Below the pieces are notes generated by a model. The model did no database searches. It worked only from the letters and a program-made list of their open reading frames with translations, and had not been told where the DNA came from. Positions 33,041-44,860 of a stretch of 64,000 nt of DNA are shown here, one piece after another (the first letter of the stretch is position 1; each line of letters starts with the position of its first letter). The stretch spans positions 186,001-250,000 of the forward strand of contig JAPZLL010000010.1 of assembly GCA_036250225.1 (NCBI GenBank), read 5' to 3'. The DNA comes from Cercophora sp. LCS_1. Its lineage: Eukaryota; Ascomycota; Sordariomycetes; Sordariales; Lasiosphaeriaceae. The position numbers and the translations under genes are program-made.

Positions 33041-33265
33041 TCAAGTCATGACGATTAAGTATCAAGGCAATTCGCCCGAGCGCCAAATGTGGACACTCTC
33101 AGCTGTGCCCGCGATCACGGGCACAAAGTGACTTTCGCACTTCGGAAGCAGGAATACTAAAATGATCAATTCAACCTAGCACGTCTCTGCGACTCAGATG
33201 CAGGCAGCATAAAACGCAGATCCGGAACGCCATCTATATGCCTCTATGTCCCCAGTATCAGGGCC

Positions 33266-35147
33266 TCAATGCAAGCCGCTCTCTCCTGTCTCGGCCATGT
33301 ACTTTTGACAGTTGACAAGATGCTTGACCTGCTGTCCAACCTCGTCAAGTCGGCCAAGAACCTTCTCGTTTCCATCCACGAAACCCAGGAGAGTGTACGG
33401 GATCCCCGTCTCGCGGCAGAACTCCTTGACCAAAACCTGGAGCCGGCGCAGGTTGTGTCTCGGTACACGCGGGAACAGGTGGTGGACGGCCTGGAACTGG
33501 AGTCCGCCATGGATGAAGTCCAACCACGCAGGGCAATCAACATCCATGGTTGTACGGAGCTGACGCTGGGCAAAGGACTCAGACTCTCCCAGGTCGGAAG
33601 TCGACATCGCCCAATGCGAAAGTGTGATCTGCACGTGCAGTGGCATCGTCACAACGTGGGACACCAAAACGAAGGCCACGCGAATCGTCCACGTAGGCAG
33701 GGTGCACCAAAGAAGCAGATAGCCGAAGATGTACCAGTAGCAGGACATGAAGGTGATCTCGACGGGGCGGATCCACCAGGCCTTGCTGTTGCCGAGCGAG
33801 GACGACTTGGCTGAGAGCACATGCAGCCACGACAGGAGATAGAGGTTGAAGCGAGCGATACCCATGACCGGGTAGTACGTGTACTTTTGGTAGGGGACCA
33901 AGAAGTCGGCCACGGCATCCCAGGCAAATTTGAAGTCGTAATAGGTCGAGTGGATGCTCTGGAAGAAGGTCGGGGTCGTGGCAAACAAGGGAATGTTTTG
34001 GATATCCGGGTCGTGCTCCTATTTGTGGTCAGCAAACATCTAGGGAACAACAGCGCAGTGGGCACTTACGGGGTGGTTGGTGACAAGGTGGTGGACATTG
34101 TGGCTGCTCTTCCACCAACCGATCGAGAGTCCGCAGCAAAAGTCGCCAATGAACATGCCAATCAAGGTGTCGACCTCGAAGATGCCGGTGATCGCCCGGT
34201 GCCCGGCGTCATGTGCAGTGAACATGATTTGGTGCCAGAACAGGCCCAAGAAGAAAGCCGATGTCATGTACCATTCGTATCGCAGAGCCACCATCGAGGA
34301 CACGAAGAGCGTGGTGTACCGCGCCATCTCCTTGCCGTACTCCAGGTAGGGGCAGTCGTAGAATCCTTCATCGTGCACCCTCTGATGCAGAGCCTTATAC
34401 TTCCGAGCGATGTCTTGTTGGATCGCGGGATCAACAGAGGGGTAGTCTCGCAGGTCGCGATCGATGTCCTGGTTCTCGGCCCAGTCGGTAAATGCTTCCC
34501 TTGTGCCAGTGAAGACCCTCTCTTTGAGGGGGCCATCTGAGTCGCGCCAGAGCGTCTTGAGGACAGGCATAGCCTTGACCTGCTTGATTGCGCCCTCAAC
34601 ATCGCTTTCGTCGGACGTCAAGGCGGTCAGAATGCTCTTGTCGGAAAGACTGGCGACGCTATCGCTGAGCAGACTTTCTTCCGAGTCGGAAATATCCTCG
34701 ACAATCTCTGGGATTTTGTTCTTCTTGTAGACACCACCCCTGATGGGGGGTGTGGTGTTTGTCCAGACCCCGGGCGGTTTTCGGCCGATTCGGAATGCTT
34801 TCATGGTCTTGAGCGTCGCGGGGCGATGGTAGCTGCCCCACACACCGGTGTCAGCAAAGGATCTGGAACGGATCTACCCGTGGGGGCCAGATGCAGGTGG
34901 TCGCTTGAAACCAGGGTTCGGAACCTTCCATGCGCTCGGATTGGGCAGTTTGGATTGGGGATATTTACGCGTCAATTTCGTCGGTCGCATCTTTCCCGAC
35001 CATGTGCAAAATCGCCAGGCGGCCGCCTGGGTGCTTGTCAAGCCATGAGTCCAATCGCAGAACGTAGTCCTGGTAGATGACGATCGTGTGGCCGTCGGCG
35101 ATCAAGTCGTGGACGGCACACGCCGAGAGAACGCCATCGCGATCCAT
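33266..35147 (-). CDS. Delta-8 sphingolipid desaturase (cytochrome b5 fusion)
   Basis: 564 residues from three exons: complement of 33266-34018, 34070-34832 and 34969-35147. The first exon encodes most of an N-terminal cytochrome b5 domain with the heme motif 'HPGG'. The membrane fatty-acid desaturase domain has the three His boxes 'HDAGH', 'HNVHH' and 'QAVHH'. In the third box Gln replaces the first His, as in front-end desaturases. A Ser/Asp-rich insert ('DISDSEESLLSDS') separates the two domains, as is common in fungal members. The enzyme inserts the delta-8 double bond into the sphingoid base of ceramides for glucosylceramide, at the ER, with electrons from its own b5 domain. The first intron is 136 bases, long for this window. 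It is a housekeeping lipid gene, so it probably marks the end of the cluster. Confidence 0.92.
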
Positions 35148-37662
35148 CAAGTGGCCGTGTTTGGTCGTGGCCTGGAGGTGGGAAAAGAGAGCGTCGAATG
35201 GACTGGTGGGCAAAATCGAGCGGGAGGCTGGCGAAACGAGAGAAAGAAGAGGGAAGGAACGCGTCAAACGCAAACCGAAAGGGGAAACAAGGAGCGTTAT
35301 GTAGTAACAAACGGATGAAAGAATGGCAGGCGAAGCGAGAGGAACCTCGTCTCGGCCGTTTCTTGGGACGCAAGATCTTCAACGGGATGGCAAAGAGAGA
35401 AAAGAAGTCTGCAACGACCCAAGACCGCAAAAGCAGGAAACCGAGAGGACGCATGCGTCCTGGGCGCTCCAGGCCCAGAACGATCGTGGCTGAGTTGAAA
35501 AACCCACCAGGGTGGAAATGGCGACGGAGCGCAAGCGAGAGCTCCTTCCCCGCGAGGCCGCTTGGCAGGGACCTGCCAAGGATATCCTCAGATTTTTCCA
35601 CCGCCTTGTCACAAGGAAATCCCTCACAGCGGCTGACACCGAGGGGAAAACGGGCGTTGATCGGGCGATACGCAAGCCAACCCGGAAGAAACGTGCGTGT
35701 ATGGCCCGTATGTCGGCCGAGGTAAGTGGCGACGGTGAACAGCAATGTCAATGGCTGGTGACTGAGTGAGGGCCGCCCAGTGGAAACGTACGTTTGAGCG
35801 GCTCACTACTTTATCCAGGCGCTACAGGGCCGGGCTTGTCTAACCCCTCTTAGCGCAAACTTTTCGTGTTTGGCAGCGGTCTGGTTCGCCTTGGAAAGTG
35901 GTCTTGGCAGATTTCCGTCGGGTGTTTGGAACGGCGGTCCATCGTCGCAATGCAGGCGCCCCGGCCCGGCGGCCAGTCGCAATGGCAGGCGATTTCGGTT
36001 GGATCAAATCGCTGCACGTGCTCGAACCTGAACGATCGCGACGACTTGCCACCATGGCACTTTGCCATAGCAGTTACCAGCATCAGCGGACGTAACCATC
36101 AGGGTCCAACGCGCCCCGTTTCTCACTGCACCGGGTCCCGTCATTGGTTCCGCGCCAAGAGGAGCCGCGTCACTGACACAGGGGGTGCTCCTTCCCCTTT
36201 TAGAAGATTTTGCATCCACACGTGCGACACGTCGCCACTACCAGTCACTGAAAGGGGTTAATCCCCGGGAAAGACCCGAGATGAGGAGCGATGGACAGCT
36301 GGCGGGGCTGGTGGGGCTGATGCAACTTATTTTGACGTTGAAGGAGACTGGAAACTGGGGAAGCAGGGGTTAGGGTCACATTCAACGTTTCCCTGTTTTC
36401 TCAACCACTCTCACTTTCGCTTCGCAAATGCAAGGGTCGCTCTCCAAGCCAAATGCAGTGACGTCAGGAACAGACATTGCAATTTCCTTCAACTCCCACT
36501 CTAATCGTCGTTTCTTCCAAGATGGGCTAAGGATAGGCGCATAAACTCGAAAAGCACCAACAGACAATGTGCACATGTATGGCCGACGTTCCTCAGGCGC
36601 TTGCCCCAGATTGACGCACCCCACAGGTGAACCCTTTTCCACCTAAGAAGAAGAGAAAATCCATCTATTACGAATATGCGATAGAGTTTTTTCTGTTTGT
36701 ATCATCTCACCGTTGTTAGTTCCATCATAAGCTTGTTCTCCCTGATTTCGGTGATGCAAATGGGGGTAGCCCGCTTGCGGTCGTTTTCAGGAAACATTTC
36801 ATTCCATAGTGCCCGTGTGAATTCGACGTAGTGTATGGCTGCAAAAGGCGGTCTTGAATCGAGGAAGTGTCGCTAATGAACCGGGCGAGCATTGGAGATT
36901 CCACCGATTGATGTGGGCTGCAATAGCCCGAATGTCACTTTCTTGCTGGAGTCAAATGGGGATTCGTGGGAGATTTACCTGGTCTTGCATGAAGCTTGAG
37001 ATGACGGGTCCATTGTGAAGTGGAAATGGTGATGTTGATCTTTGATCCGCGGTGTTAAGGTGTCTGCTGGCTCAGTTTGGTGTTGCGAGGGGAATGATGA
37101 GCGATGGTACCGATCACTGGTTTCAGGGCAATTTGGGGCAGGTGCCTCGTTGGGGACGTCGGAAGAATCTGAGAATCAGCATCTTGAGCTCACAATCGAA
37201 TGCTCTTAGTTATACTTTTTTTTTTTCGTCATTTAGAGGCACGTCCGGCTTGAGGATTCGAGATCCGGGTCCTGAGCTCCGAGTCCGGTGGGGCACAGTG
37301 ACCGAAGCCTGGGATCCGAGACTCGGATCTGCCGACCCGGTGCTTCGGGGCTCAACCCCGGGGACGGAGCCCCAAACCAATCAGACGGGGTTGGTGGGGC
37401 CTGGATCGCGGCAGACGCTCCTGATGCTTCAGGTCCCAGGAATTCATCCCTGAACCAATGGAATCTCCCCGTTTCATTTGCCTCGTCGCGAACTGCAAGC
37501 CTTGCCAACACGGGTCGCAACTGCTCAGGTTGTGGAAAGAAAGCCCCCAAACCGGGCGGGTTGCGCGATTTCCTATTTCCACACCAGATCCGGCGCTATT
37601 CTTGACTTGTAATTTCTTTTGCACAACAGAATCCGGGGATTAATGCTACGCTTTGAGGCCCG
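35148..37662. promoter_or_regulatory. Long divergent upstream region of desaturase and zinc-finger gene
   Basis: 2.5 kb without a supportable gene. Open frames near 35040-35750 are in leader-like sequence and have no family signal. It contains a perfect CRE octamer, a long T run near 37217-37229, and a possible GC-rich hairpin (GGGGCTC near 37345 with GGAGCCCC near 37364). Most is probably 5' leader and promoter of both genes. Confidence 0.45.
36459..36466. promoter_or_regulatory. Perfect CRE-type octamer TGACGTCA
   Basis: Lies between the divergent desaturase and zinc-finger genes, about 1.3 kb upstream of the desaturase start and 1.2 kb upstream of the zinc-finger start. Confidence 0.4.
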
Positions 37663-39931
37663 ATGGATCGCACTCCAGACGATACTGAGGGTATTCGCCC
37701 GGCCTCGCCGCACTCGCCGCAGGCTCCGGATTCCCCCGCGCTGCAGGAACAGTGCGACGTCGGCTCCCCTGTGCGACAAAACAGCATGCAAACTCCCGTC
37801 GGGCGGCGTGGCTCCCGCCGAGACTCCATCATCCCGCGTTGCACACCATCCCCTCTCCCACTTTGTGTCTCAACCGTCGAAAGCTCTCGAACTACAAGTC
37901 CGATCCCCTCTCCTACACTAGGACAAGCAGACTATTCTTTCACGCCGCGAGGTGCATTGTCATCATCCTTTCGTCTTCCTGCGCCACCCGCCCGTGCCAT
38001 CGAACCAACCTCGACTTCTTGGACCAGAAAACGTTTATCCTCATTGGATATTGGAGGGACCACGAAAAATACCAAGGCGAAGTTTCATGACAAGCCAAAC
38101 GCTCTAGGGCTCATGGGGGTTAATTCTGCCAAAACAATAAGAACCAAGATGCCTGAGGTGGAACTGGCTTTGCGACGAGCGGTCGGTACTCTTGACCATG
38201 ATCACAACGACCTGAATTCCATCAGTGATGACGACGTTACCGGCGTTACCGGTGAAACCGTGGAATCTGACATGCACACTGCTCCGGACGATGGTGAAGA
38301 CTGTCACGAACCCGGATTGGTCGATCGAGCAGACAACCTAGCGAGATTCATCCTAGAACATGAGTTTGACGTCCAACTTTGGGACTCGGAGCCGACGATT
38401 GCCATGATCGAAGCTGTGACAGAATGTCTCCAGAAGCTGTCAACCGCCTTGCGCCTGGTTCAGGAGTGTGGCTTCATCGCAGCAACGCCGCCCCAGGATC
38501 ACGAAAACGGGAAAGATGTCTCCCAGGTCCCGAGTGGCACCGGCGGGGGCGGTAGCTTTCCTGAAGCGCAAAGGAAACGCCCAGGACGCAACGGGGGTGA
38601 TCGCGACAACAACAGCGGTGATGAGCGGAGCAATACCGGCGAAGATGATGGGGGGAAAGATGGGGGATCCCGTCGCGGAGGACCTTCGGGGCCGAAGAGG
38701 ACAAAGATTGAGCAGGATGAGGAAGACGAGAAATTCCCGTGCCCGTTTCGAAAAAGGGACGCTTATACGTTCAACTTCAGGAACATCCAATCTGCGCCAA
38801 GGGTGCGTGGACCATGTCTGATTTGAAAAAGCACATCAAGCTATTACACCAGGGCCACTTCAAGCTCTACCGCAGTCAGAGGCAGCTTGCGTTCAAGTGC
38901 CCACGATGTCACGAGAGGTTCGCTACAGATGAGCAGTGCAAGACTCACATCAAGGCCGACATCGACAAAATCTGCGCAGTCAAGGAGGAGAACGCGTTGT
39001 CCACAAGCGGCGAGGAGGCTACCCATCACATTTTGAGAGCTTTGAGTAGTCGAACCCGAAAGCTGTCAGTGGATAGTTGGGAGAAGCTGTGGCGGGTGCT
39101 CTTTCCCGCAGACACCGATGTTCCAGATTCTTGTAAGCTTCCAACTCCTGCATTGCTCTGTTAATGTGCTGGGTCTGACACCTCGCAGCATTTGAGCCTC
39201 TGGTGGATATCTCTGAGGTTATGTACGAATACCAACAGGCAGCGAAAGGATTTTTCGGAGTCCAGCTTCCGTCTGTGATCGAAACAATCGTCAAGGAAGC
39301 AACCGAACGAACGGAACCGACGACGGAACGTGGCGTCAGGCAACTTCCTGCTAATGAAAATACTCCAAATCCCTTTGAATCGAGTCGGTATGGCCACGTG
39401 GATGATCCACAGTCACACACCGAGGATGTTGGTAGACTTGTGCGCGGCTTCATCGAGGGTTTTCTACAGAGAGCCAGAAGTAGAGCCTTCAAGGATGACA
39501 CAACCCGGCCCAGCACCCAAGCGCATCACATGAGCACGTATTCTCCTGCTAGTATTGCCACACCATCATCCGCGGCCTCTATCGGTAACGTATCGATCAT
39601 AAGTCGACACGTGAGAGGAAGTTCGTCTGAAGACTTCCATCTGCTTTCGCCAATTCAGCGGTCAAAGCTTCTAACCCGAGGCGTCCTCGCTGCCATCCCC
39701 TCGGCTTTAGGGGGGCCAATTACTGGTCATAGCGGGGTTGCACTTCCTCTCGACACGACTATGTCTGACCCGCCCGAATTCAGGATGGAATCTGGTGGGG
39801 AGTTACCGGGGCATCATAACCAAGCATATAGTGGAGAGTTTTCTGTCGCCTCAGCGTTGCCGGTCGACGATCTTGATTGGACACAATTTCTTTCCGATAT
39901 TCCAATGCCGTTGGTAGATGATGATTTGTAA
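37663..39931 (+). pseudogene. C2H2-type zinc-finger protein with apparent one-base frameshift
   Basis: The first block, 37663 to about 38790, is a long Ser/Pro-rich and acidic region ending 'EKFPCPFRKRDAY'. The second block continues one frame over with 'CAKGAWTMSDLKKHIKLLH' and 'CPRCHERFATDEQCKTH', then crosses an intron (39133-39188) to a stop at 39931. Together they match the fungal family that starts 'FxCPFxKxx' and continues with C-x-H/H and CPRC...H...C fingers. Only a missing base near 38790 separates them, and no GT-AG pair fits. The protein would be about 730 residues. The basic 'GPKRTK' stretch before the finger and the acidic tail suggest a nuclear protein, perhaps a transcription factor. 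It is either a recent pseudogene or a sequence error; apart from that offset it is open throughout. Confidence 0.75.
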
Positions 39932-40521
39932 GTGTTGTCCGGGACACAGGCGGCTGGTGACCAGTGGCAGGCGGTGAGGTTTAACGAATTTTCAGCTTAT
40001 AATGTGCTTCTTGGTGGGTTGACTTGAGTCAAACTACAACAATAGATCTCTGGCGCTACGGTTCCCTACCTTCATGTCATCTTTTGAGCGTCCCTCATAT
40101 TGAAGCAAGCATCTACGCCTACAGCTTAACTCACTCCATTTTCAATTTGATTTGGCAGCAATTGTCAGAAAACACGCCAGAGCTTTAGCTCTATCATTTC
40201 AGATTGGCATTCCCGGGATAACTTCGCACCGAAACATTTAGACTGTTGTTAAATCCTTCTTCCTGTTCGCTGACCAATGGAGTTCCTACGTAATCTGGTC
40301 CCGATGGAGCACCCACTACGTAACCATCGAGCAAAATCGGCAAGTAGTGGAGAGACTTGGCAGCCTGCAAGAAAATGGAGTCAAAACGATCAACAACTTG
40401 GAAAGCATCCACTCATCCATCCCACATTTTCAGGGGCGATCAATTACATCATCGCCTTAACGTGTTCGGAACATCACCACGACGCAGCCAAACTACAACT
40501 CCACCGTCAGCGTGACCAAAC
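39932..40521. other. Intergenic region
   Basis: 3' flank of the zinc-finger gene and promoter of the dehydrogenase-like gene. No further gene is supported. Confidence 0.5.
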
Positions 40522-41637
40522 ATGAGCGACACTCAGGTTTCCCGCTGGCTCACCAACCAAGATGGCATCGAAAACCTGACGAGGACACCATCCCGATGCC
40601 CAAGCCAGGAAAGGATGAAGTCCTTGTCAAAATCTCGGCCGTTTCGCTCAACTACCGCGACACAGAAGTGGTAAATGGCTTGTACAACTACTACGACAAA
40701 CCAGGCGAGCCCAAAAGGTCACTGGTGCCGACCTCCGACATGTGCGGCATCGTCGTTGCCACAGGCGATAACAGCACATGGAAAGTAGGCGACCATGTCG
40801 TGTCAACATTTCTTCAGTCCCACCTCACCGGCCAAGCCAACCCGCAGCACCTCGCCACCGGGCTGGGCAAGCCACTTGACGGTGTTCTCCAGACCTACCG
40901 CGTGTTTCCCAACACCGGTCTTGTCCGGGCTCCGGCGCATCTGTCCGATGAAGAGGCCAGTTGCTTGCCGATCGCTGCCGTGACGGCGTGGATGGCCATC
41001 AATGGGATGGAGCCAATGGGGAAGACCCGAGGCGATGGGGAGACGGTTGTACTTCAGGGAACAGGTGGTGTTAGTATCAGTGGCCTTCAGATTGCCAAGG
41101 CTAGTGGTGCAAGGAGTAAGTACTTACTGCCCGATTTCATCCGTGTTGATGATGCTGACAAAACAAGCAATCATCACCTCTTCCTCGGACGAAAAGCTGC
41201 AAAAGGCAAAGGCGCTTGGCGCAGACCATGTAGTCAACTACCGGACCAACCCTCATTGGGAGGAAGAAGTCATGAGGATCACACGCAATGGGGGTGCGGG
41301 TGTCATTGTTGAGACGGGAGGCGCCGAGACGCTGTACAAGTCACTCGACTGCATCGCTTTCGGTGGATTGATTTCATGCATCGGGTATGTCTCTGGCCGG
41401 GAGGACAAGGCCGAAACCCGACCGAACTTGAACTTGCTGGCTCTGCGCCGGACTGTCACGCTGAAGGGGATCATCAATGGGCCGAGGGACAGATTTGAGG
41501 AGATGTGTTGTTTTTACGAAAAGCATCAGATCAGGCCCGTGGTGGATTGCGTATTTGGCTTCACAAAAGTGGATGAAGCGTTTAGGTATTTGGCGAGTGG
41601 ATCGCACTTTGGAAAGGTGGTGATCAAGGTCCAGTAA
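40522..41637 (+). pseudogene. Zinc-type alcohol dehydrogenase-like protein (MDR family) with apparent one-base frameshift
   Basis: The start ATG at 40522 opens 'MSDTQVSRWLTNQDGIENLT', the expected N terminus of this MDR subgroup. The rest of the protein lies in another frame from about 40581 ('EDTIPMPKPGKDEVLVKI'). One missing base after CTGAC (40580) would join them smoothly. The remaining exons are about 40581-41115 and 41168-41637, with a canonical intron. The GroES-like half has 'SLNYRD' and the Rossmann half 'VVLQGTGGVSISGLQIAKA'. The Zn-ligand Cys/His pattern of true alcohol dehydrogenases is not evident, so it may be a quinone-oxidoreductase-like member. About 370 residues; a soluble NADP(H) reductase is likely, substrate unknown. 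The second exon ends in the expected 'SGSHFGKVVIKV'. Confidence 0.75.
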
Positions 41638-41972
41638 AAACGAAAGACCTGCCGTTTTAGGATAAATAGTATCAGCTCGTGGGATTCTTATGGGGGGTTT
41701 TGTAGGAGGGACTGGTAGAGTCGGCTCGACTTTTGGGCCGGCTTATGAGCCAGTGTTGATGAAGAGGGTAGCATTTCTGTCAATCACGCTCATCTCCCGC
41801 TGAGCAAGGGTTTAAATGCAATCATATTGCAGCGAATGAGCACGTGTTCCCCGCATGCCCTCGCTTCCCCAAACTTTCCATCATTCCAACAACCCAAGAG
41901 GAAAAAGAACTGTCGAGCGCCTGTCGTGACTCCAACTCTCTGCATCTTTCCCAAATTTGCACCTAATTCGCG

Positions 41973-42953
41973 ATGGACGAAGAAACGCCAGCGACGACTC
42001 TAAACCTGTACCGACGCCTCGCCTTTGGCCGCAAGCATCTCTTCGGCCACGACAACCCCGACCAAGCAGCGACGTACTTCGTCATCAATCCTGTGCCTCA
42101 AAAACATTCCGCACAATGGCGCCCAGTATTTTACCGTGGCGACAATCCAAAGTACGCGGAGCCCGACAGTCCTAGCAAGCCCATTGCGCGCGCGCTTCGA
42201 ACGACCATGTGGAACTCGTTTCAGATTCAGCTCGGCGACGGAGTGAGCGAAGTGCTCGAGAACAAAGCTCGCGTGAAGAAGCGCAAAGGCTACGAGCGAG
42301 CCCAGAAAATGCGTAGGTTCTTTTGCATGGGTGAGAAACCACCCAAGGAACCCCTTGAAGATCCTCAGGAGGTGCAGGGCCTTGTGATTGTCTTCAAGAT
42401 GAGCCGGTCTAGGTTTCTGGGTCGAAGGCTCAAGTGGAAGCTCGGCGGGGAGGAATATCAGTGGAAAGGGACTCGACGTTTTGGTACAGGGCCTTTCAAG
42501 AGGGCGAAGGGGTTTTCGCATGACTTGAAGGTACGAATTGATGACGAGTCTGTCAGAAGTCGAGGCTAACCAAGGTCATAGCTTGTCGACAAGAATAACA
42601 AGGTCATCGCGACGTTTGAAAAGGATCGATGGGCTTCGTACAAGAGGTCCGAGAAACTCGGACGCCCACCTAACAAGAAGAGGCAGTTTCTTGGCACGTT
42701 ACGGTGGTCCTCGGCACCAGACGCATCGGATGTCGAGGTTCTTGAGCACATTCGATCACATCCAGACTCGAAGGATGCCCCCAAGCTCAACAAGAAACTC
42801 ACCAAGGATCTCAATCTCCAAGGACCGCATTCTGGGAACATCGTCAAGGAATCTATCGCATTTACCTGCTGGATTGCCGTCGAAGCGGAGCACAGGCTTC
42901 GCTACAAGATCCTTGATCTCATCGAGGAGGTCGCCGAGTCGTTTGGGGAGTGA
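41973..42953 (+). CDS. Conserved hypothetical fungal protein
   Basis: 309 residues from two exons (41973-42530 and 42582-42953) with a canonical intron. I do not recognise a named family with certainty. Visible features are a basic stretch 'KARVKKRKGYERAQKMRR', beta-rich segments 'QGLVIVFKMSR' and 'WKLGGEEYQWKGTRRF', then 'LVDKNNKVIATFEKDRWAS' and a hydrophobic C-terminal segment 'IAFTCWIAVEAEHRLRYKIL'. The strand pattern 'W...G..Y.W' with 'LVD..N.VIA.F' resembles tubby-C-like/LURP-type folds, which is only a guess. It ends six bases before the stop of the convergent hydrolase gene, so the transcripts probably overlap. Confidence 0.7.
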
Positions 42954-42958
42954 AAGCT

Positions 42959-43982
42959 CTACAACGCCCCAACCCTCCCCAAGAACCTCACCATCTCCTC
43001 CGCAACCCGCCCCGGCGCCTCCTCAGGCAAATAATGCCCAACTCCCTCACCAAGCCCGACAACCTCCAGCTTTCCCCCGTCAACCCAGTCCTTCCAAACC
43101 CTGGGCACATCCACCGTCCTCCCAAGCTTCTCCTCCGCAAACATCACGAAAGCCGGCACCCCAATCTTTCTCCCAGCCTTTTGATCCCCATCCTGCTCCT
43201 CAGCCTCAGGCGCACACCCCCAATAATAATCCTCACAGCTTCCCCTCAACGTCTCCTCCTTGTTAAATAAACCAGCATACACCTCCACGGCGTCATCCCT
43301 CGCCACATTAGCCCTAGCCTCGGCACTCGACCCCATTAACCGCTCATGCGCGTCCCTTGCCCACTGGTCACCACCATACGCTTTGAGCATCTTAACAGCA
43401 ATATCGACATTGGCCAGGAACGGCCAGTGGAAATACCCCCTTGCCACAGCGGGGTTTTGGAATGCATCCCATTGGGCTTTTGTAGGGATGATATCCAGTA
43501 ATACCGTTCCGACGAGCTCCAGAGAAGATGGAACGAGGTGATGCGAGACGACAAGACGGTGACAGATGCGTGCGCCGCGGTCGTGGCCTGCAAGGATTAG
43601 AGGGCGAGGAGACTCCGGGCTGGTGGAGAAGACGGTGGTTAAGGCGGAGAGAAGGGCAGTGCCGACGGTGGTTTTGTCGTTTTGTGGGAGTGGGGTACTG
43701 ACGCCGTAGCCGGGGAGTTCGGGGATGAAGAGGGAGATTTTGGATGATAAGAGAGGAACGATGTGGCGCCAGCTTTTCGGACCGTGTTAGTGCTGGGAGA
43801 TGAGGGAAGGGGTATGGGACAAACATGAAGGCGGATTGCGGGTAGCCGTGGATGAGGGTGAGGATGGGACCGGTGCCGAGGTCTGAGGTGTAGCTGATGA
43901 CGGTTGAGCCTGAGGGTGTGGGTGTTACGTTGCGCTGGAGGGCGGGGAAGAAGTTGCGCGCTTCGAGTGGTTCGGACGACAT
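42959..43982 (-). CDS. Alpha/beta hydrolase, epoxide hydrolase/haloacetate dehalogenase-like
   Basis: 323 residues from two exons: complement of 42959-43772 and 43825-43982. The oxyanion motif is 'LIHGYPQS', and the nucleophile elbow 'GHDRGARI' has Asp in place of Ser, as in epoxide hydrolases and dehalogenases that form an ester intermediate on Asp. The catalytic His lies in 'GEGVGHYLPEE'. A cap domain lies between the two halves. The intron at 43773-43824 is canonical with a CACTAAC branch sequence. It is cytosolic and its substrate is unknown. Its place among housekeeping genes gives no hint of cluster function. Confidence 0.85.
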
Positions 43983-44860
43983 TTTGACGATTTCAGTTGG
44001 TGGAGAACGTGCACGACGATGATACTGATTCAAAGATGAATTTTGGTGTTTATCTTAGGGTTCTGTGAACTGAGCTCAATGCGGGGTTCGTTGTCATGAT
44101 CAGGGCGTCGTACCTCGGCTCTATACGTCACTAGTCGATGCAGAAAGGGGGTGCTGACTAAATGCCTCGGCTTTCAATCACCAATTTCCTAACTCCCTGC
44201 TGAAGACAATCACGCTCTCTCTTTTTCTATAAGCCTCTTTCCCTGAGTCGTGTCAATTGAATGGTATTCGTGGGCTCTAAGAGGGAATCGAGTCCAAATA
44301 CACGTTCTTGACTTATTAAGGCGGACAAACAAGATTTCGAGCCCGGTCTGCAAACCATTCCTCCAACTCCGGACCTCCAACTCCGGAAAGCATGCCGGCC
44401 CGGTTTGGTTGTGGATGCCTCGGGCAATGGGTCAAAAGATGAAAGATGCGATGCCCAACAACCGGGCGGAACCCCCACTCTCACATCCATGATGTGATTG
44501 GTTTGGGTTGGACGACGTGGATGCCTGGGGCGGCCACGAACAACGTGGCGGAGCATATAGCGGGGCGGAGCATGCAGCATGACACAACCTACCATAGAAT
44601 TGGGGTGTCGAAATGTCTCGCTCCATGGTATTGATGCGAGATAAAGTCGGGGGAAAGAAAGAGAGCCACGCCACGCAATCGCAATATCCTCAGGTTTCAA
44701 TCTCAGAGCTCTGATTTTGAGTCTATCGACTACGGAGGACGATAATTTGTAGATTTATAAGCTGGCAGCTCTCCCAGTGTGGTCTAAACACAGTCAATCA
44801 TCTTGTTTGTCCCGACGAAACAACTCTCAAGCTCTTGGCTCGATAACACCGCAACGCATC
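43983..44860. promoter_or_regulatory. Divergent promoter region
   Basis: 878 bases between the hydrolase start (minus) and the CorA-like gene start (plus). No gene is supported. Confidence 0.5.

Larger units (their letters stand above)
31012..33265. other. Gene-free stretch bounding the cluster
   Basis: 2.25 kb with no supportable gene. It contains a possible ankyrin-like remnant at about 31090-31165, a perfect CRE octamer, a 16-base GC palindrome and two short tandem duplications. Base composition is mostly AT-rich with a GC-rich island near 31550-31630. It fits a cluster border or decayed insertion, but no transposon termini were recognised. Confidence 0.5.

Noticed and set aside
35038..35751. 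237-codon frame on the minus strand upstream of the desaturase
   Set aside because: It overlaps the first desaturase exon in another frame, lacks any domain phrase, and reads as leader sequence.
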